A stretch of 64,000 nucleotides of DNA from Actinophytocola sp963825445 (GCA_963825445.1 CAWGTM010000007.1:331185-395184); one strand, 5' to 3'. Counted from the first letter of the stretch, positions 34,613-43,587 are shown. Translations and numbers: made by a program. Notes: generated by a model from the letters alone, not told the origin.

Positions 34613-36147
34613 CCAACAATCGGGTCGTTGACGACCTTGTCCTGCTCCTCCAGGTCAATCGTGCTCCGCAACCGGGTCGGGCGCAGCAGAAGCGCCGCCA
34701 CCACACCGACCACCGCGACCGCCGCGGAGATCAGGAAGATGTGCGCGGTCGCGTCGCCGTAGACCTCGCGCACCGCCACCTGCACCTCCGGCGGCAGCGC
34801 CGCCAGGTTCAACGCGCTGACCCCGTCGCCACCCGGCGCCACGTGGCCGCCGAGCTTGGCCGTGAGGTCGGCCGTCACCCGGTTCGCCAGCACCGCGCCC
34901 AGCACCGACACCCCGATGGTGCCGCCCAGCGAACGGAAGAACGTGACCGACGCGCTGGCCGACCCAAGATCGCGCAGCGGCACCGTGTTCTGCACGGCCA
35001 GCACCAGGTTCTGCAGCGTCATGCCCACGCCGATGCCCGCCAGCAGCATGGCCCCGGAGACGTAGACGAGCGACGTGTCGTGGTCGACGAACCCCAGCCC
35101 GAGGAAGCCGAGCACCAGGATGATCGAGCCGGCCACGATGTACGGCTTGATCGAGCCCGACCGGCTGATCATCCGCCCGGCGATGGTGGACGACACGAGC
35201 ACGCCCGCCATCAGCGGGATGGTCAGCAGACCGGCCTCGGTCGGCGAGTAGCCGCGGCCGATCTGGAAGTACTGGCCGAGGAACACCGCGCCGCCGAACA
35301 TGGCCATGCCGACCGCCAGGCTCGCGATGATCGCCAACGCCGGCGTGCGACTGACCACGATCTTCAACGGCACCACGGGTTCGGCCACGCGCGACTCCAC
35401 CCACACGGCCACCGCCAGCACGGCCAGCCCGCCGCCCACCATGAGCGCCGTCTGCCACGACAGCCAGTCGAACGAGTTGCCCACGAACGACACCCAGATC
35501 AGCAGCACGCTCACGCCTGCCGCGATGAGGCCGGCACCCAGGTAGTCGACTTTCGCCTCCGGGCGGCGGACGGTCTCCAGCCGCAGGGTGCGCTGCAACA
35601 CGATGAACGCCAGCAACCCGATCGGCACACCCACGAAGAAGCACCAGCGCCAGCCGAGCCACGGCACGTCGACGATCAGACCGCCCAGCAGCGGTCCCCC
35701 GACCGTGGCGACCGCCATCACGCCACCGAGGTAACCGTTGTACTTGCCGCGTTCGCGGGGCGGGATGATCGCCGCGATCACCACCTGCACCAGCGCCTGC
35801 AGCCCGCCGACGCCGATGCCCTGGAACGCCCGCGCGGCGATGAGCTGGCCGGTGTCCTGCGAGATGCCGGCCAGCACCGAGCCGATCACGAAGATCACGA
35901 TCGCGATCTGCACGAGCGTCTTCTTGTTGAACAGGTCGGCCAACTTGCCCCACACGGGCGTGGTGGCGGTGGCGGTCAGCAGCGTCGCCGTGACCACCCA
36001 GGTGTACTGCGTCTGCGTGCCGTTGAGCGAGCCGATGATCAACGGGAGGGCCGTGGACACCACGGTCGAGCTGATCATCGCCACGAACAGCGCCAGGAGC
36101 AGGCCGCTGAGCGACTCCAGCACCTGGCGTCGTGGCATCTCCCGCAC
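34609..36147 (-). CDS. DHA2-family MFS drug exporter
   Basis: About 512 residues with 14 predicted helices. Motif A-like WGKLADLFNKKTLVQ, motif C GGVMAVATVGGPLLGGLI and the N-terminal MISSTVVSTALPLI are typical of EmrB/QacA exporters. The start is GTG at 36147 or ATG at 36138; a longer open frame upstream crosses the operator and is not coding. It is divergent from a TetR gene with a palindrome between them, and followed by the Usp gene in an overlapping operon. Confidence 0.92.
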   Translation of the reverse strand: MREMPRRQVLESLSGLLLALFVAMISSTVVSTALPLIIGSLNGTQTQYTWVVTATLLTATATTPVWGKLADLFNKKTLVQIAIVIFVIGSVLAGISQDTGQLIAARAFQGIGVGGLQALVQVVIAAIIPPRERGKYNGYLGGVMAVATVGGPLLGGLIVDVPWLGWRWCFFVGVPIGLLAFIVLQRTLRLETVRRPEAKVDYLGAGLIAAGVSVLLIWVSFVGNSFDWLSWQTALMVGGGLAVLAVAVWVESRVAEPVVPLKIVVSRTPALAIIASLAVGMAMFGGAVFLGQYFQIGRGYSPTEAGLLTIPLMAGVLVSSTIAGRMISRSGSIKPYIVAGSIILVLGFLGLGFVDHDTSLVYVSGAMLLAGIGVGMTLQNLVLAVQNTVPLRDLGSASASVTFFRSLGGTIGVSVLGAVLANRVTADLTAKLGGHVAPGGDGVSALNLAALPPEVQVAVREVYGDATAHIFLISAAVAVVGVVAALLLRPTRLRSTIDLEEQDKVVNDPIVG

Positions 36148-36205
36148 TGTGTATCCCGTGTCATCCCCGCGTTCATCCCCGCCCCATCGAGTGTCTTGCC
36201 ATATT

Positions 36206-36222
36206 TTTGCCCACTGGGCAAA
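36206..36222. promoter_or_regulatory. TetR operator between MFS and TetR genes
   Basis: TTTGCCC (36206-36212) and GGGCAAA (36216-36222) form a perfect 7-bp inverted repeat around ACT, in the gap between the divergent MFS and TetR genes. It is the natural operator for that TetR. Confidence 0.7.
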
Positions 36223-36264
36223 CTTGCACAACAGGAAGGGTACTCCTGGATAGGGTGACACCTG

Positions 36265-36852
36265 ATGGACACCATGGAGATCACAGACACGCTGCGCGAC
36301 CGGAAGAAGGCCGCTACCCGTCAGTCGCTGCACGAGGCCGCGCTGCGCCTCGCGCTGGCCGACGGCCTGGACGGCGTCACGGTCGTGGACATCGCCGACG
36401 CGGTCGGCGTGTCCCGGCGGACGTTCTCCAACTACTTCGCCAACAAGGAGGACGCGGTCCTCCACGCGGACCGCGAGCGCACGAAGACGCTGCTCCGGCT
36501 GGTGCGGGACCGGCCGGCGGCCGAGCGGCCGTGGCTCGCCGTGCGGCGCGCGGCCACCGGGATGTACCGCGAGACGCCGCCCGACCTCGAGTGGGTCAAG
36601 CAACTGCGGCTGCTGCGCCGGCACCCGTCACTGCTGGCCAGGCAGGCGGCCGACCAGATCGCCCTGGAGCGCGACCTGGCCACCGTGCTCACCGACCGCG
36701 GCCACGAGTTGGACGTCGAACTGGCCAGGCTGATGGCGTCGACGTTCCTGGCCACGCTGCGCACCTCGGCGCTGGTGTGGCTGGAACAGTCGGGCAACGA
36801 GGCCTTCCCCGACGTGTTGGAACGCCTACTGGGCCGGATCCACCCGCGCTAG
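36265..36852 (+). CDS. TetR-family regulator of divergent MFS exporter
   Basis: A 195-residue TetR protein with the HTH at residues ~15-60 (GVTVVDIADAVGVSRRTFSN, then YFANKEDAV) and a C-terminal domain with LEQSGNEAFPDVLERLLG. The FSNYFANKEDA form is typical of the MftR-like/acyl-binding branch in actinobacteria. It likely represses the divergent MFS-Usp operon. Its stop overlaps the HxlR stop by 4 bp. Confidence 0.9.
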   Translation: MDTMEITDTLRDRKKAATRQSLHEAALRLALADGLDGVTVVDIADAVGVSRRTFSNYFANKEDAVLHADRERTKTLLRLVRDRPAAERPWLAVRRAATGMYRETPPDLEWVKQLRLLRRHPSLLARQAADQIALERDLATVLTDRGHELDVELARLMASTFLATLRTSALVWLEQSGNEAFPDVLERLLGRIHPR

Positions 36853-37340
36853 ACAGCCGCGGCGGCGGCCCGCATCCGCTCCCCGACCGTGGGACCGTGC
36901 GGCGCCGGCTGCCGACGGGCGCGCGGCCCGAGGTGGGTCTCCCGGAGTTCGTCCATGAAGACCTCCCACAGCGGCGGGCCGCCCTCGGCGAGCACCTCCG
37001 CTCGCGCGGCGTGTTCGTCGGACACCGGGAGATGCCGGGCTCCCCAGACGTTGAGGTGGGCGAGGACGGGCACCAGCTGGATCGCCTGCTCGGTCAGGCC
37101 GTAGGTGACCTTCTGCTTGTGCGAGGAATCGTCGGACCTGGTGAGCAACCCGTGGTCGACGAGCACGGCGAGCCGGTCGGCCAGGACGTTCGAGGAGATC
37201 CGCTCGGGGCTGGCCAGCAGTTCACGGAAGTGCCGGGCGCCGCCGAAGATCACGTCACGCAGGACCAGCAGGGTCCACCGGTCACCGAAGATCTCCAGCG
37301 ACAGGCTGACCGGGCAGCTCGATCGCGCGTCCTTGCGCAC
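36849..37340 (-). CDS. HxlR-family transcriptional regulator
   Basis: A 163-residue HxlR winged-helix protein. It has the N-terminal Cys (SSCPVSL), LEIFGDRWTLLVLRDVIFGG, and the recognition part ISSNVLADRLAVLVDHGLL. The HxlR Cys can act as a redox or electrophile sensor. I start at the GTG at 37340, 8 bases from GGAGG; the upstream in-frame GTG overlaps the GGAGG. It is divergent from an MFS gene. Confidence 0.9.
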   Translation of the reverse strand: MRKDARSSCPVSLSLEIFGDRWTLLVLRDVIFGGARHFRELLASPERISSNVLADRLAVLVDHGLLTRSDDSSHKQKVTYGLTEQAIQLVPVLAHLNVWGARHLPVSDEHAARAEVLAEGGPPLWEVFMDELRETHLGPRARRQPAPHGPTVGERMRAAAAAV

Positions 37341-37390
37341 CGCACTCACCTCCGGACCCGATTGCCTACTCGTTCCATTGTGCCCTAGAT

Positions 37391-37404
37391 TGCAACTGGT
37401 TGCA
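37391..37404. promoter_or_regulatory. HxlR-type operator
   Basis: TGCAAC-TG-GTTGCA at 37391-37404 is a perfect 6-bp-arm dyad between the divergent HxlR and MFS genes, followed by an AT-rich stretch that may hold the MFS -10 element. Likely HxlR binding site. Confidence 0.6.
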
Positions 37405-37433
37405 TAATTATATCAGTTTCAGAGAGTGGTGGC

Positions 37434-38618
37434 ATGAGTACTCAGCAAGAGACATCGGGCCGGACCAGCCCGACCCCCGTCCTGGTCACGCTGTTCTTCG
37501 GCGTGTTCGTGATGGGCTGCGCGGAACTGCTGGTGGTCGGCGTGCTGGACCTGATGGCGGCCGACCTCCGCGTCTCCGTGTCCGCCGCCGGCGCGCTGGT
37601 CACGTCGTTCGCGCTGGGCATCGCGATCGGCGGCCCGGCTCTGACCATGCTGACCATGCGGGTGAACAGGCGGACCGTGCTGATCGGCGCGATCGTCGTG
37701 TTCGTCCTGGCCAACCTGGTGCTGGTGCTGGCCTCCGGCTACGGGGTGTTCGTCGTGGCGCGGTTCGTGGCCGGCGCGGCCGAGGGTCTGTTCATCGGTG
37801 TGGCGTTCGTCACGGGCATGTCGATCGTCCCGGCGGAGCGAGCGGGCCGGGCGATCTCCATGATCATCTCCGGGGTCACGGTGTCGGCCGCCGTGGGTGT
37901 GCCGCTGGGCACGCTGGCCAGCCAGGGGCTCGGCTGGCGCGGTTCGTTCACCACGATCATCGTGCTCTGCGTGGTCGCGCTGATCGCGACCGTGGCACTG
38001 GTTCCGTCCGTTCCCGGCACCGGTCGCGGCGCCGCCGGCCAGGCCAGACACGCCTTCGCCCCACGGGTGCTGGCCATGCTGAGCCTGAACGTCGTGGTGT
38101 TCGCGTCGCTCTACACGGCCCTGACCTACATCGTCCCGTTCCTGCGGGACGTCACGGGTGTCACCGGTGCGGTGGTCACCGTGTTCCTGTTCGCCTACGG
38201 CCTGTCCACGGCGGTGGGCTCGTTCGGAGGCGGCCGGTTCGCCGACCGGAACGCCGCGGGCACCCTGATCGTCGCGACCACCGGCACGGCGCTCGCCCTG
38301 CTGGGCCTGTATCTCGTCGGTTCCAGCCCGATCCTCGTGGCGCTGGTGCTGTTGGCCTGGGGGATGCTCGCCATGAGCATGGCGCCGTCGCTCCAGCTCC
38401 GCGTGGTGACCCTGGCCGGTCCCGGCGGCCGGTTGGCGTCGTCGCTGCCCGCCTCGGCGGTCAACCTGGGGATCGCGGCGGGCTCGGCCGCCGGCGGGGT
38501 GGCGATCAGCGACTTCGGTCCGTCGGCCCCCGTGCTCACCGCGGCGATCATCGCGGCGATCGGCGTCGTGCTCGCCTGGGCCACCAGCTACCTGAAGCCG
38601 CCGGTACCGGTCGCCTAG
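37434..38618 (+). CDS. MFS exporter (DHA1, AraJ/PbuE-like)
   Basis: A 394-residue 12-helix transporter with GCAELLVVGVLDLMAADL in helix 1, ALTMLTMRVNRRTVL as loop 2-3 motif and GVPLGTLASQGLGWRGSF as motif C region. This is the sugar-efflux/purine/drug DHA1 branch. It is probably repressed by the divergent HxlR protein. Its end overlaps the PlsC stop by 4 bp. Confidence 0.9.
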   Translation: MSTQQETSGRTSPTPVLVTLFFGVFVMGCAELLVVGVLDLMAADLRVSVSAAGALVTSFALGIAIGGPALTMLTMRVNRRTVLIGAIVVFVLANLVLVLASGYGVFVVARFVAGAAEGLFIGVAFVTGMSIVPAERAGRAISMIISGVTVSAAVGVPLGTLASQGLGWRGSFTTIIVLCVVALIATVALVPSVPGTGRGAAGQARHAFAPRVLAMLSLNVVVFASLYTALTYIVPFLRDVTGVTGAVVTVFLFAYGLSTAVGSFGGGRFADRNAAGTLIVATTGTALALLGLYLVGSSPILVALVLLAWGMLAMSMAPSLQLRVVTLAGPGGRLASSLPASAVNLGIAAGSAAGGVAISDFGPSAPVLTAAIIAAIGVVLAWATSYLKPPVPVA

Positions 38619-39280
38619 GCAATGTGCTCGTCGGGGCGCCGGTGGTAGGCGTTGACGTACTCCTGCTGGGACAGGTCGCGGATGGCCGCCATGATCTCGT
38701 CGGTCACCGCGCGGCGGACCCGCGGCTTGTTCTCACCCGTGAAGTTCAGCGGTGCGCCGAACCGGATGGTGATCGGGGTCGGGCGCGGAATACGGGCACC
38801 GTCGGGCTGGAGTCCCTCGGTGCCGGTCAGGCCGACCGGGATGACCGGCGCCCCCGTGGTGAGGGCGAGCACCGCCACGCCCGTGTGGCCCCGGTGCAGG
38901 CGGCCGTCGAGCGAGCGGGTGCCTTCGGGGTAGATGGCGAACGCGCCGCCGGCGTTGAGCACCTGCTGCGCGGCGCCGAGCGCGGCCAGGCCGGCGTGGG
39001 CGTTGCCGCGTTCGACCGGGATGTAGCCCAGCGCGTCCACGAAGTTCGCCATCAGGCGGCCCCGCGGGCCCTTGCCGGTGAAGTACTCGGCCTTGCCGAG
39101 GAACCTGATCCGCCGGTGCGGCAGGACGAACGAGATGACCGCCGTGTCGAGTGCCGCGCGGTGGTTGGCCGCGAAGATCACCGGGCCGCGGGTCGGCACG
39201 TTCGCCTTCCCTTCCACCGTGGGGCGAAAGACCGCGCGTGCGGTCGGTGCCAGGAGGAATCGGACAAACGGTTGCAGCAC
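38615..39280 (-). CDS. plsC: 1-acyl-sn-glycerol-3-phosphate acyltransferase (PlsC-like)
   Basis: A 221-residue membrane-bound acyltransferase with the NHxxxD motif as NHRAALD, the EGTRS motif (YPEGTRSLDG) and PVIPVGLTG. It transfers an acyl chain to lysophosphatidic acid or a related lysolipid. I start at the GTG at 39280, which has GGAGA at five bases; a longer frame runs into the divergent acetyltransferase gene. The space to that gene is only 45 bp. Several PlsC paralogues are normal in actinomycetes, so this need not be the essential one. Confidence 0.88.
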   Translation of the reverse strand: MLQPFVRFLLAPTARAVFRPTVEGKANVPTRGPVIFAANHRAALDTAVISFVLPHRRIRFLGKAEYFTGKGPRGRLMANFVDALGYIPVERGNAHAGLAALGAAQQVLNAGGAFAIYPEGTRSLDGRLHRGHTGVAVLALTTGAPVIPVGLTGTEGLQPDGARIPRPTPITIRFGAPLNFTGENKPRVRRAVTDEIMAAIRDLSQQEYVNAYHRRPDEHIA

Positions 39281-39325
39281 GAAAATCTCCAGGGTCGTCG
39301 AGTTCCGCACTGCACAATACGTGGT

Positions 39326-39856
39326 GTGATCGACCTGAGAACAGCTCATACAGCCGACCTCGACCGCGACACCCTGGTGACGATCCGCACGTTGCTCGAC
39401 CGGGCCTTCGACGGGGACTTCGCCGACGAGGACTGGGACCACGCGCTCGGTGGCGTGCACGTCACCGCCTGGGAGGACGGCGAACTCGTGGGCCACGCGG
39501 CAGTGGTGCAGCGACGGATGCTGTACGGCGACCGCGCGCTGCGGGCCGGATACGTGGAGGCGGTGGCCGTGCGGCCCGACCGGCGCCGCCGGGGCGTGGC
39601 GGGCGAGGTGATGACCGAGCTGGAACGCGTGATCCGCGGCGCCTACGACCTGGGCGTGCTCAGTTCATCGGAGGAGGGCATGCCGTTCTACGCGGGCCGG
39701 GGCTGGCAGCTGTGGCAGGGCGAGTCGGCCGCGCTCACACCGGACGGCACCACCCTCACGCCCGACGACGACGGGTCGATCTTCGTGCTGCCGGTGGTGG
39801 ACCTGGACGTGTCCCGCCGGCTGACCGGCGACTGGCGGGACGGCGATGTCTGGTAG
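39326..39856 (+). CDS. aac(2')-I: Aminoglycoside 2'-N-acetyltransferase, AAC(2')-I
   Basis: A 176-residue GNAT protein that lines up along its length with mycobacterial AAC(2')-Ic: shared HTADLD near the start, LGGVHVTAWEDGELVGHAAV, QRRMLYGDRALRAGYVEAVA, the acetyl-CoA loop VRPDRRRRGVAG, GAYDLGVLSSS, and the C-terminal TPDDDGSIFVLPV plus GDWRDGDVW. It acetylates the 2'-amino group of gentamicin-, tobramycin- and dibekacin-type drugs. Start is GTG at 39326. It is a stand-alone gene divergent from plsC, as expected for an intrinsic chromosomal gene rather than an acquired cassette. Confidence 0.9.
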   Translation: MIDLRTAHTADLDRDTLVTIRTLLDRAFDGDFADEDWDHALGGVHVTAWEDGELVGHAAVVQRRMLYGDRALRAGYVEAVAVRPDRRRRGVAGEVMTELERVIRGAYDLGVLSSSEEGMPFYAGRGWQLWQGESAALTPDGTTLTPDDDGSIFVLPVVDLDVSRRLTGDWRDGDVW

Positions 39857-40006
39857 CTAGTACTCGTCGGCCGGGACCTCGCGCTGCTGTTCCCGCACGT
39901 CCGCCGGGTCGGCCTCGCCGGCCGCCGTCTCGTCCGGCACGGGCTCCTCGGGCACCACGTCCGCCTGCTGGTCGAGCAGGTCTGCCTCGTTCACCGGTTC
40001 GGTCAC
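39857..40006 (-). CDS. Small acidic protein, 49 aa
   Basis: A 49-residue Glu/Asp/Pro-rich protein (EPVNEADLLDQQADVVPEEP in the first half). It starts at a GTG overlapping the TGA of the upstream gene (GTGA, 40003-40006), which supports it being real and coupled. Such short acidic proteins follow related genes in other actinomycetes; function unknown. Confidence 0.6.
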   Translation of the reverse strand: MTEPVNEADLLDQQADVVPEEPVPDETAAGEADPADVREQQREVPADEY

Positions 40007-40467
40007 GCGTCCTCCTGGCTCCAGCTGAGCACCCCGACGGTCATGGTGAGCGCCCGCCGGACCGTTTCCAGCCCGGTCAGCGGATCGATCGTCTGAACGG
40101 CGAGATCCAGCTGGATCGACGCGTCCTCGGCGCTGCCGTTCAGCTCGGCCAGCATGGCGCGGATGGTCGCGCGGGCCGGCGGGTCCAGCTCGTCGATCGA
40201 CACCTCGTCGTCCATGCCGTCGCGCAGGTCGATGGTGTACGCCGTGCGTTCGTTCGGGTCGGAGCCGATGCTGAACCGGACGGCCGTGGTGGCAACCCTG
40301 ATCAACTCGGCCACGACGGCGCGGACGTATTCGCGCAGGTCGTCGCCCTTCCGGTCCACCACTGTCTCCAGTTCGCGACCGAGACCGTCCTCGTCGCCGT
40401 CGAGTACACAGTGGACCATCCGGTGCGCGGTCAGGTGCGCCCGGCTGGCGGGTCCGTCGGTGAGCAT
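40003..40467 (-). CDS. Hypothetical protein, 154 aa
   Basis: Family not recognised. A soluble, Asp/Glu-rich protein of about 154 residues with predicted helices and no membrane segment. I start at the ATG at 40467, preceded by GGGAAGGGAG; the longer frame upstream is unlikely. It is first of a two-gene unit with the small acidic protein. Confidence 0.6.
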   Translation of the reverse strand: MLTDGPASRAHLTAHRMVHCVLDGDEDGLGRELETVVDRKGDDLREYVRAVVAELIRVATTAVRFSIGSDPNERTAYTIDLRDGMDDEVSIDELDPPARATIRAMLAELNGSAEDASIQLDLAVQTIDPLTGLETVRRALTMTVGVLSWSQEDA

Positions 40468-40640
40468 GGCGCCACGCTCCCTTCCCAGTCGGCGTGGGGA
40501 TTCCCGCGCGCGACCGAGTCCAAACAAGGCCGGGGACGAACATCGAGGGCGAATCCGCTGCAAAACGACGCCATTTGGACGGTTTCCTGCACTCGCGCAC
40601 GGGTATCCCGAGCTGGTAGACCTGACGAAGGGTGCATGCC

Positions 40641-41120
40641 GTGGATACCAACAGCTATGTGGCGTTCCTCCTGATCGGAACCCTGCTGGTACTGATCGAC
40701 GGCCAGATCATCTATCGAAACGGCCGCCGGTTCCTCAAGCAGGCGACGCCGAACGCGCCTGCCGAGTCCCTGGTCAGGCTCGTGACGACGCTGTTCCACC
40801 TCGGCGCGCTCGGGGTGCTGGCGCTGCTCTCCACCATCGACTTCTCCGCCGACAACCAGACCGAGGGCGTCGTCATCCGAGTGGGCATCATTCTGTTGGT
40901 CATCGGGATCGCGCACTGGCTCGCCCTGTCGGCGCTGTCGCGGATCCGCGACCGCGAGGAGTTCGAGGAAGTCACGGCGGAGCGCGACGCCAGGCGGCAG
41001 GCACACGAAGCCGCGCAGCGGGCGCAGAGCACGATCGTCACCGATCCGACCGTCCATCCCGCCTACACGGGCGAGAGCGCGACGGAGCTGAACCGTCCCC
41101 AGAACCCGCAGCAGTACTAG
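40641..41120 (+). CDS. Small membrane protein, unknown function
   Basis: About 159 residues with three predicted transmembrane helices (near 7-25, 48-65 and 75-95) and a charged, coiled-coil-like C-terminal tail (EEFEEVTAERDARRQAHEAA). Start is the GTG at 40641, eight bases after AGGG. It ends in a 4-bp overlap with the convergent PRPP synthetase gene. Unknown role. Confidence 0.65.
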   Translation: MDTNSYVAFLLIGTLLVLIDGQIIYRNGRRFLKQATPNAPAESLVRLVTTLFHLGALGVLALLSTIDFSADNQTEGVVIRVGIILLVIGIAHWLALSALSRIRDREEFEEVTAERDARRQAHEAAQRAQSTIVTDPTVHPAYTGESATELNRPQNPQQY

Positions 41121-42052
41121 AAGAGGGCGCTGACCGACTCTCCATTGTGGATCCGTCGCATGGCCTCGGCCAGCGCGGGCGCGATGGAGAGTTCGGTCAG
41201 TTTCGGGGTGCGGTCGGCGTTCGCGATGGGCACGGTGTTCGTGCACACGATCTCCGCGACCTCGTCGGCCGCGCCGATGCGTTCGATGGCGCCGTCGGCG
41301 AACAGGCCGTGGGTGCACGCCACCCGCACGGTCCGGGCGCCGCGGTCGCGCAGCCGGGCGAGCAGCTCGATCACCGTGCTGCCCTTGGCGATCTCGTCGT
41401 CCAGCACGATCACGTCGCGGCCTTCGACGTCGCCGATGATCGAGGTGATCTCCACCCGGTCGTCGGCGAACCGCTGCTTCGCCCCGGCCGCCACCGGCAC
41501 CCCCAGCAGACGCGCGAAGTGCGACGCTTCCTTGGCGTTCCCCAGATCCGGGGACACCACGATGGTGTTCGACAGGTCGTAGCGCCGGAAGTACTCGGCC
41601 AGTTCCCGCAACGCGTGCAGGTGGTCGACCGGCACGCTGAAGAACCCGTGCACCTGCGGCGAGTGCAGTGTCATGGCCAGCACCCGGCTCGCGCCGGCCG
41701 CCACCAGCAGGTCGGCCACCAGCCGCCCGCCGATGGAGATGCGCGGCGCGTCCTTCTTGTCCGACCGGGCGTAGGCGTAGTGCGGCAGGACCACCGTGGT
41801 CCGCGCGGCTGACGCCCCCCGGGCGGCGTCGAGCATCAGCAGCAGCTCCACCAGGTTCTCCTGAACCGGCGTGACGAGCGGCTGGATGAGGAACACGTCC
41901 CGCTCACGACAGTTGGCCTGCAACTGCACCTCGAGACAGTCGTTGGCGAAGCGCTGCACCCGCACCGGCCGCAGCGGCACCTCGAGATGCCGGCAGATCT
42001 CCTCGGCCAACTTCGGGTGCGCACTCCCACTGAAGACGGCGATGTCCCGCAC
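41117..42052 (-). CDS. prs: Ribose-phosphate pyrophosphokinase
   Basis: A 311-residue PRPP synthetase. It has the N-terminal FSGSAHPKLAEEI, the LVTPVQENLVELLLMLDAAR region, ATP/metal site HYAYARSDKKD, flexible-loop area RISIGGRLVADLL, and the PRPP-binding VIVLDDEIAKGSTV. It makes phosphoribosyl pyrophosphate from ribose-5-phosphate and ATP for nucleotide, His and Trp synthesis. The sequence departs from the housekeeping actinobacterial Prs (for example SGSAHP for SGRAHP), so it may be a second, specialised copy. Start is a GTG at 42052 behind GGGGGAG. Confidence 0.88.
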   Translation of the reverse strand: MRDIAVFSGSAHPKLAEEICRHLEVPLRPVRVQRFANDCLEVQLQANCRERDVFLIQPLVTPVQENLVELLLMLDAARGASAARTTVVLPHYAYARSDKKDAPRISIGGRLVADLLVAAGASRVLAMTLHSPQVHGFFSVPVDHLHALRELAEYFRRYDLSNTIVVSPDLGNAKEASHFARLLGVPVAAGAKQRFADDRVEITSIIGDVEGRDVIVLDDEIAKGSTVIELLARLRDRGARTVRVACTHGLFADGAIERIGAADEVAEIVCTNTVPIANADRTPKLTELSIAPALAEAMRRIHNGESVSALF

Positions 42053-42132
42053 GAACTCCCCCTGCTGCGATCGGCCTGACCAGGCACGACGGAGCCTACT
42101 GGGGACCTCCTGTCCGCACGGGACGCCACCCG

Positions 42133-43242
42133 CTAGAACGATGTGGGGATCGCCGGGTGCCGCTGTACCTGCATCGCGCTCCGCACCACGAGTTCCTTGT
42201 ACAGCGCGGCCGCCCGGCCGGTCAGCACGAACTCCTTCGGCCGGTCGTACCGGTCCACGTACTGGATGAGCCCGTCGCGGCGGCCGAGGCTGATGCACTG
42301 GTTGACGTACCGGAACCGGAACGGCTTCGGCTCCCGCCCGCCCCGCCGCGCGGTGATGGCGGCCGCCGCCTGCTGTGCCGCCGGCAGCCCCGTGGCACAC
42401 GCCATCCGCAGCTCCTGCCCACCCGGCATGCGCCCGGCGGCCGCGTCACCCACGCCGTACACCTCCGGGTGCGACACCGACCGCAGCGTCTCGTCGACGA
42501 TCAGCCGGCCGTGCTCGTCCACCGCGAACCCCGCCTCGGCCGCCAGCGCCGGCACGCGGAACCCCGTGGTCCACACGACCGTGTCCGACCGGACGTGCTC
42601 GCCGTCGGCCAGGACCACGCCGTCGGCGCGGACCTCGGTCACCGCCGCCTGCTCACGCACCTCGATGCCCAGCCGGCCGAACACGCGGTGCAGGTGGTGC
42701 CGGCCCTTTGCCGACAGCCGCTCGCCGAGCGCGTCACCCGTCACCAGCCGCACCTTCACGCCCGGCCGTGACTCGGCCAGCTCGGTGGCCGCCTCGATGC
42801 CCGTGAGACCGCCGCCCACCACGGTCACCACGCCACCGTCGCGCAGCTTGTCCCGCAGCCGCGCGGCCTGCTCGGCGCCGGCCACCGTGTCCGCGTGCTC
42901 GGCCGCGCCGGGCACCGACTCGAGGTCGGCGCGGCTGCCGAGCGCGTAGATGAGGGTGTCGTAGCCGATCGACTCACCACTGGCCAGCACGACCTCCTTG
43001 TGCTGGTGGTCGATGGCGGTCGCGCGGTCGACCACCAGCCGGATGCCGCTGCCGGCCACCAGGTCGCTGATCGGCCGGTCCCGCAGTTCCTGCCCGGCCG
43101 CCAGCTGGTGCAGACGCACCCGCTCCACGAACCGGTCCCGGTCGTTCACCAGCGTGACCGTGACGTCCTTGGTCCGCGCCGCGGCCCTGGCGGCGAGCTG
43201 TCCCGCGTAACCGGCCCCGAGGACGACCACCTGCTCTGTCAT
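42133..43242 (-). CDS. NAD(P)H dehydrogenase-like FAD oxidoreductase
   Basis: A 369-residue two-dinucleotide-fold flavoprotein. It has the FAD site VVVLGAGYAGQLAARAAAR, the NAD site VTVVGGGLTGIEAATELAE, and EVYGVGDAAAG closing the FAD site. It has the size and architecture of type II NADH dehydrogenases and AIF-like proteins but lacks an obvious C-terminal membrane anchor. It likely oxidises NAD(P)H and reduces a quinone or other acceptor. Stand-alone; divergent from the ferredoxin gene. Confidence 0.88.
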   Translation of the reverse strand: MTEQVVVLGAGYAGQLAARAAARTKDVTVTLVNDRDRFVERVRLHQLAAGQELRDRPISDLVAGSGIRLVVDRATAIDHQHKEVVLASGESIGYDTLIYALGSRADLESVPGAAEHADTVAGAEQAARLRDKLRDGGVVTVVGGGLTGIEAATELAESRPGVKVRLVTGDALGERLSAKGRHHLHRVFGRLGIEVREQAAVTEVRADGVVLADGEHVRSDTVVWTTGFRVPALAAEAGFAVDEHGRLIVDETLRSVSHPEVYGVGDAAAGRMPGGQELRMACATGLPAAQQAAAAITARRGGREPKPFRFRYVNQCISLGRRDGLIQYVDRYDRPKEFVLTGRAAALYKELVVRSAMQVQRHPAIPTSF

Positions 43243-43351
43243 GACGTGCTCCTCTCGTCATCACAAGGACTGGTGGGGTGCCGATTCTGTGACAGGTGCC
43301 GAGAGCGATCCGGGTCACACGGCGTACCGTCAATCTTGATCTCGAACTGTG

Positions 43352-43375
43352 CTTCTTTCACCGCTTCTTTCACCG
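43352..43375 (+). repeat. 12-bp perfect tandem duplication
   Basis: CTTCTTTCACCG occurs twice in a row (43352-43363 and 43364-43375) just before the GAGGAGG ribosome site of the ferredoxin gene. Probably a slippage duplication in the leader. Confidence 0.7.
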
Positions 43376-43389
43376 AGGAGGGTCCCGAC

Positions 43390-43587
43390 ATGCGAGTGGT
43401 CACGGACACCGGGCGCTGTGTCGGCGCCGGGCAGTGCGCGCTCACCGAGCCGGCAGTGTTCGACCAGAGCGACGAGGACGGCACGGTGGTGCTGCTCACC
43501 GACCACGTCGAGGGTGACGTGGTCGCGAACGTCGAGGAGGCGGCCGACCTCTGCCCCAGTCAGGCGATCACGCTGGTCAAGGACTGA
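43390..43587 (+). CDS. Small ferredoxin, [3Fe-4S] type
   Basis: A 65-residue ferredoxin with three cluster cysteines, C10 and C16 (CVGAGQC) and C55 (LCPSQAI), and a non-Cys residue where a fourth ligand would be, as in actinobacterial P450 partner ferredoxins with a 3Fe-4S cluster. GAGGAGG lies shortly before the ATG. No P450 gene is adjacent; its redox partners could be the reductases at 23231 or 42133 (inference). Its last 11 bp overlap the convergent MFS gene. Confidence 0.9.
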   Translation: MRVVTDTGRCVGAGQCALTEPAVFDQSDEDGTVVLLTDHVEGDVVANVEEAADLCPSQAITLVKD

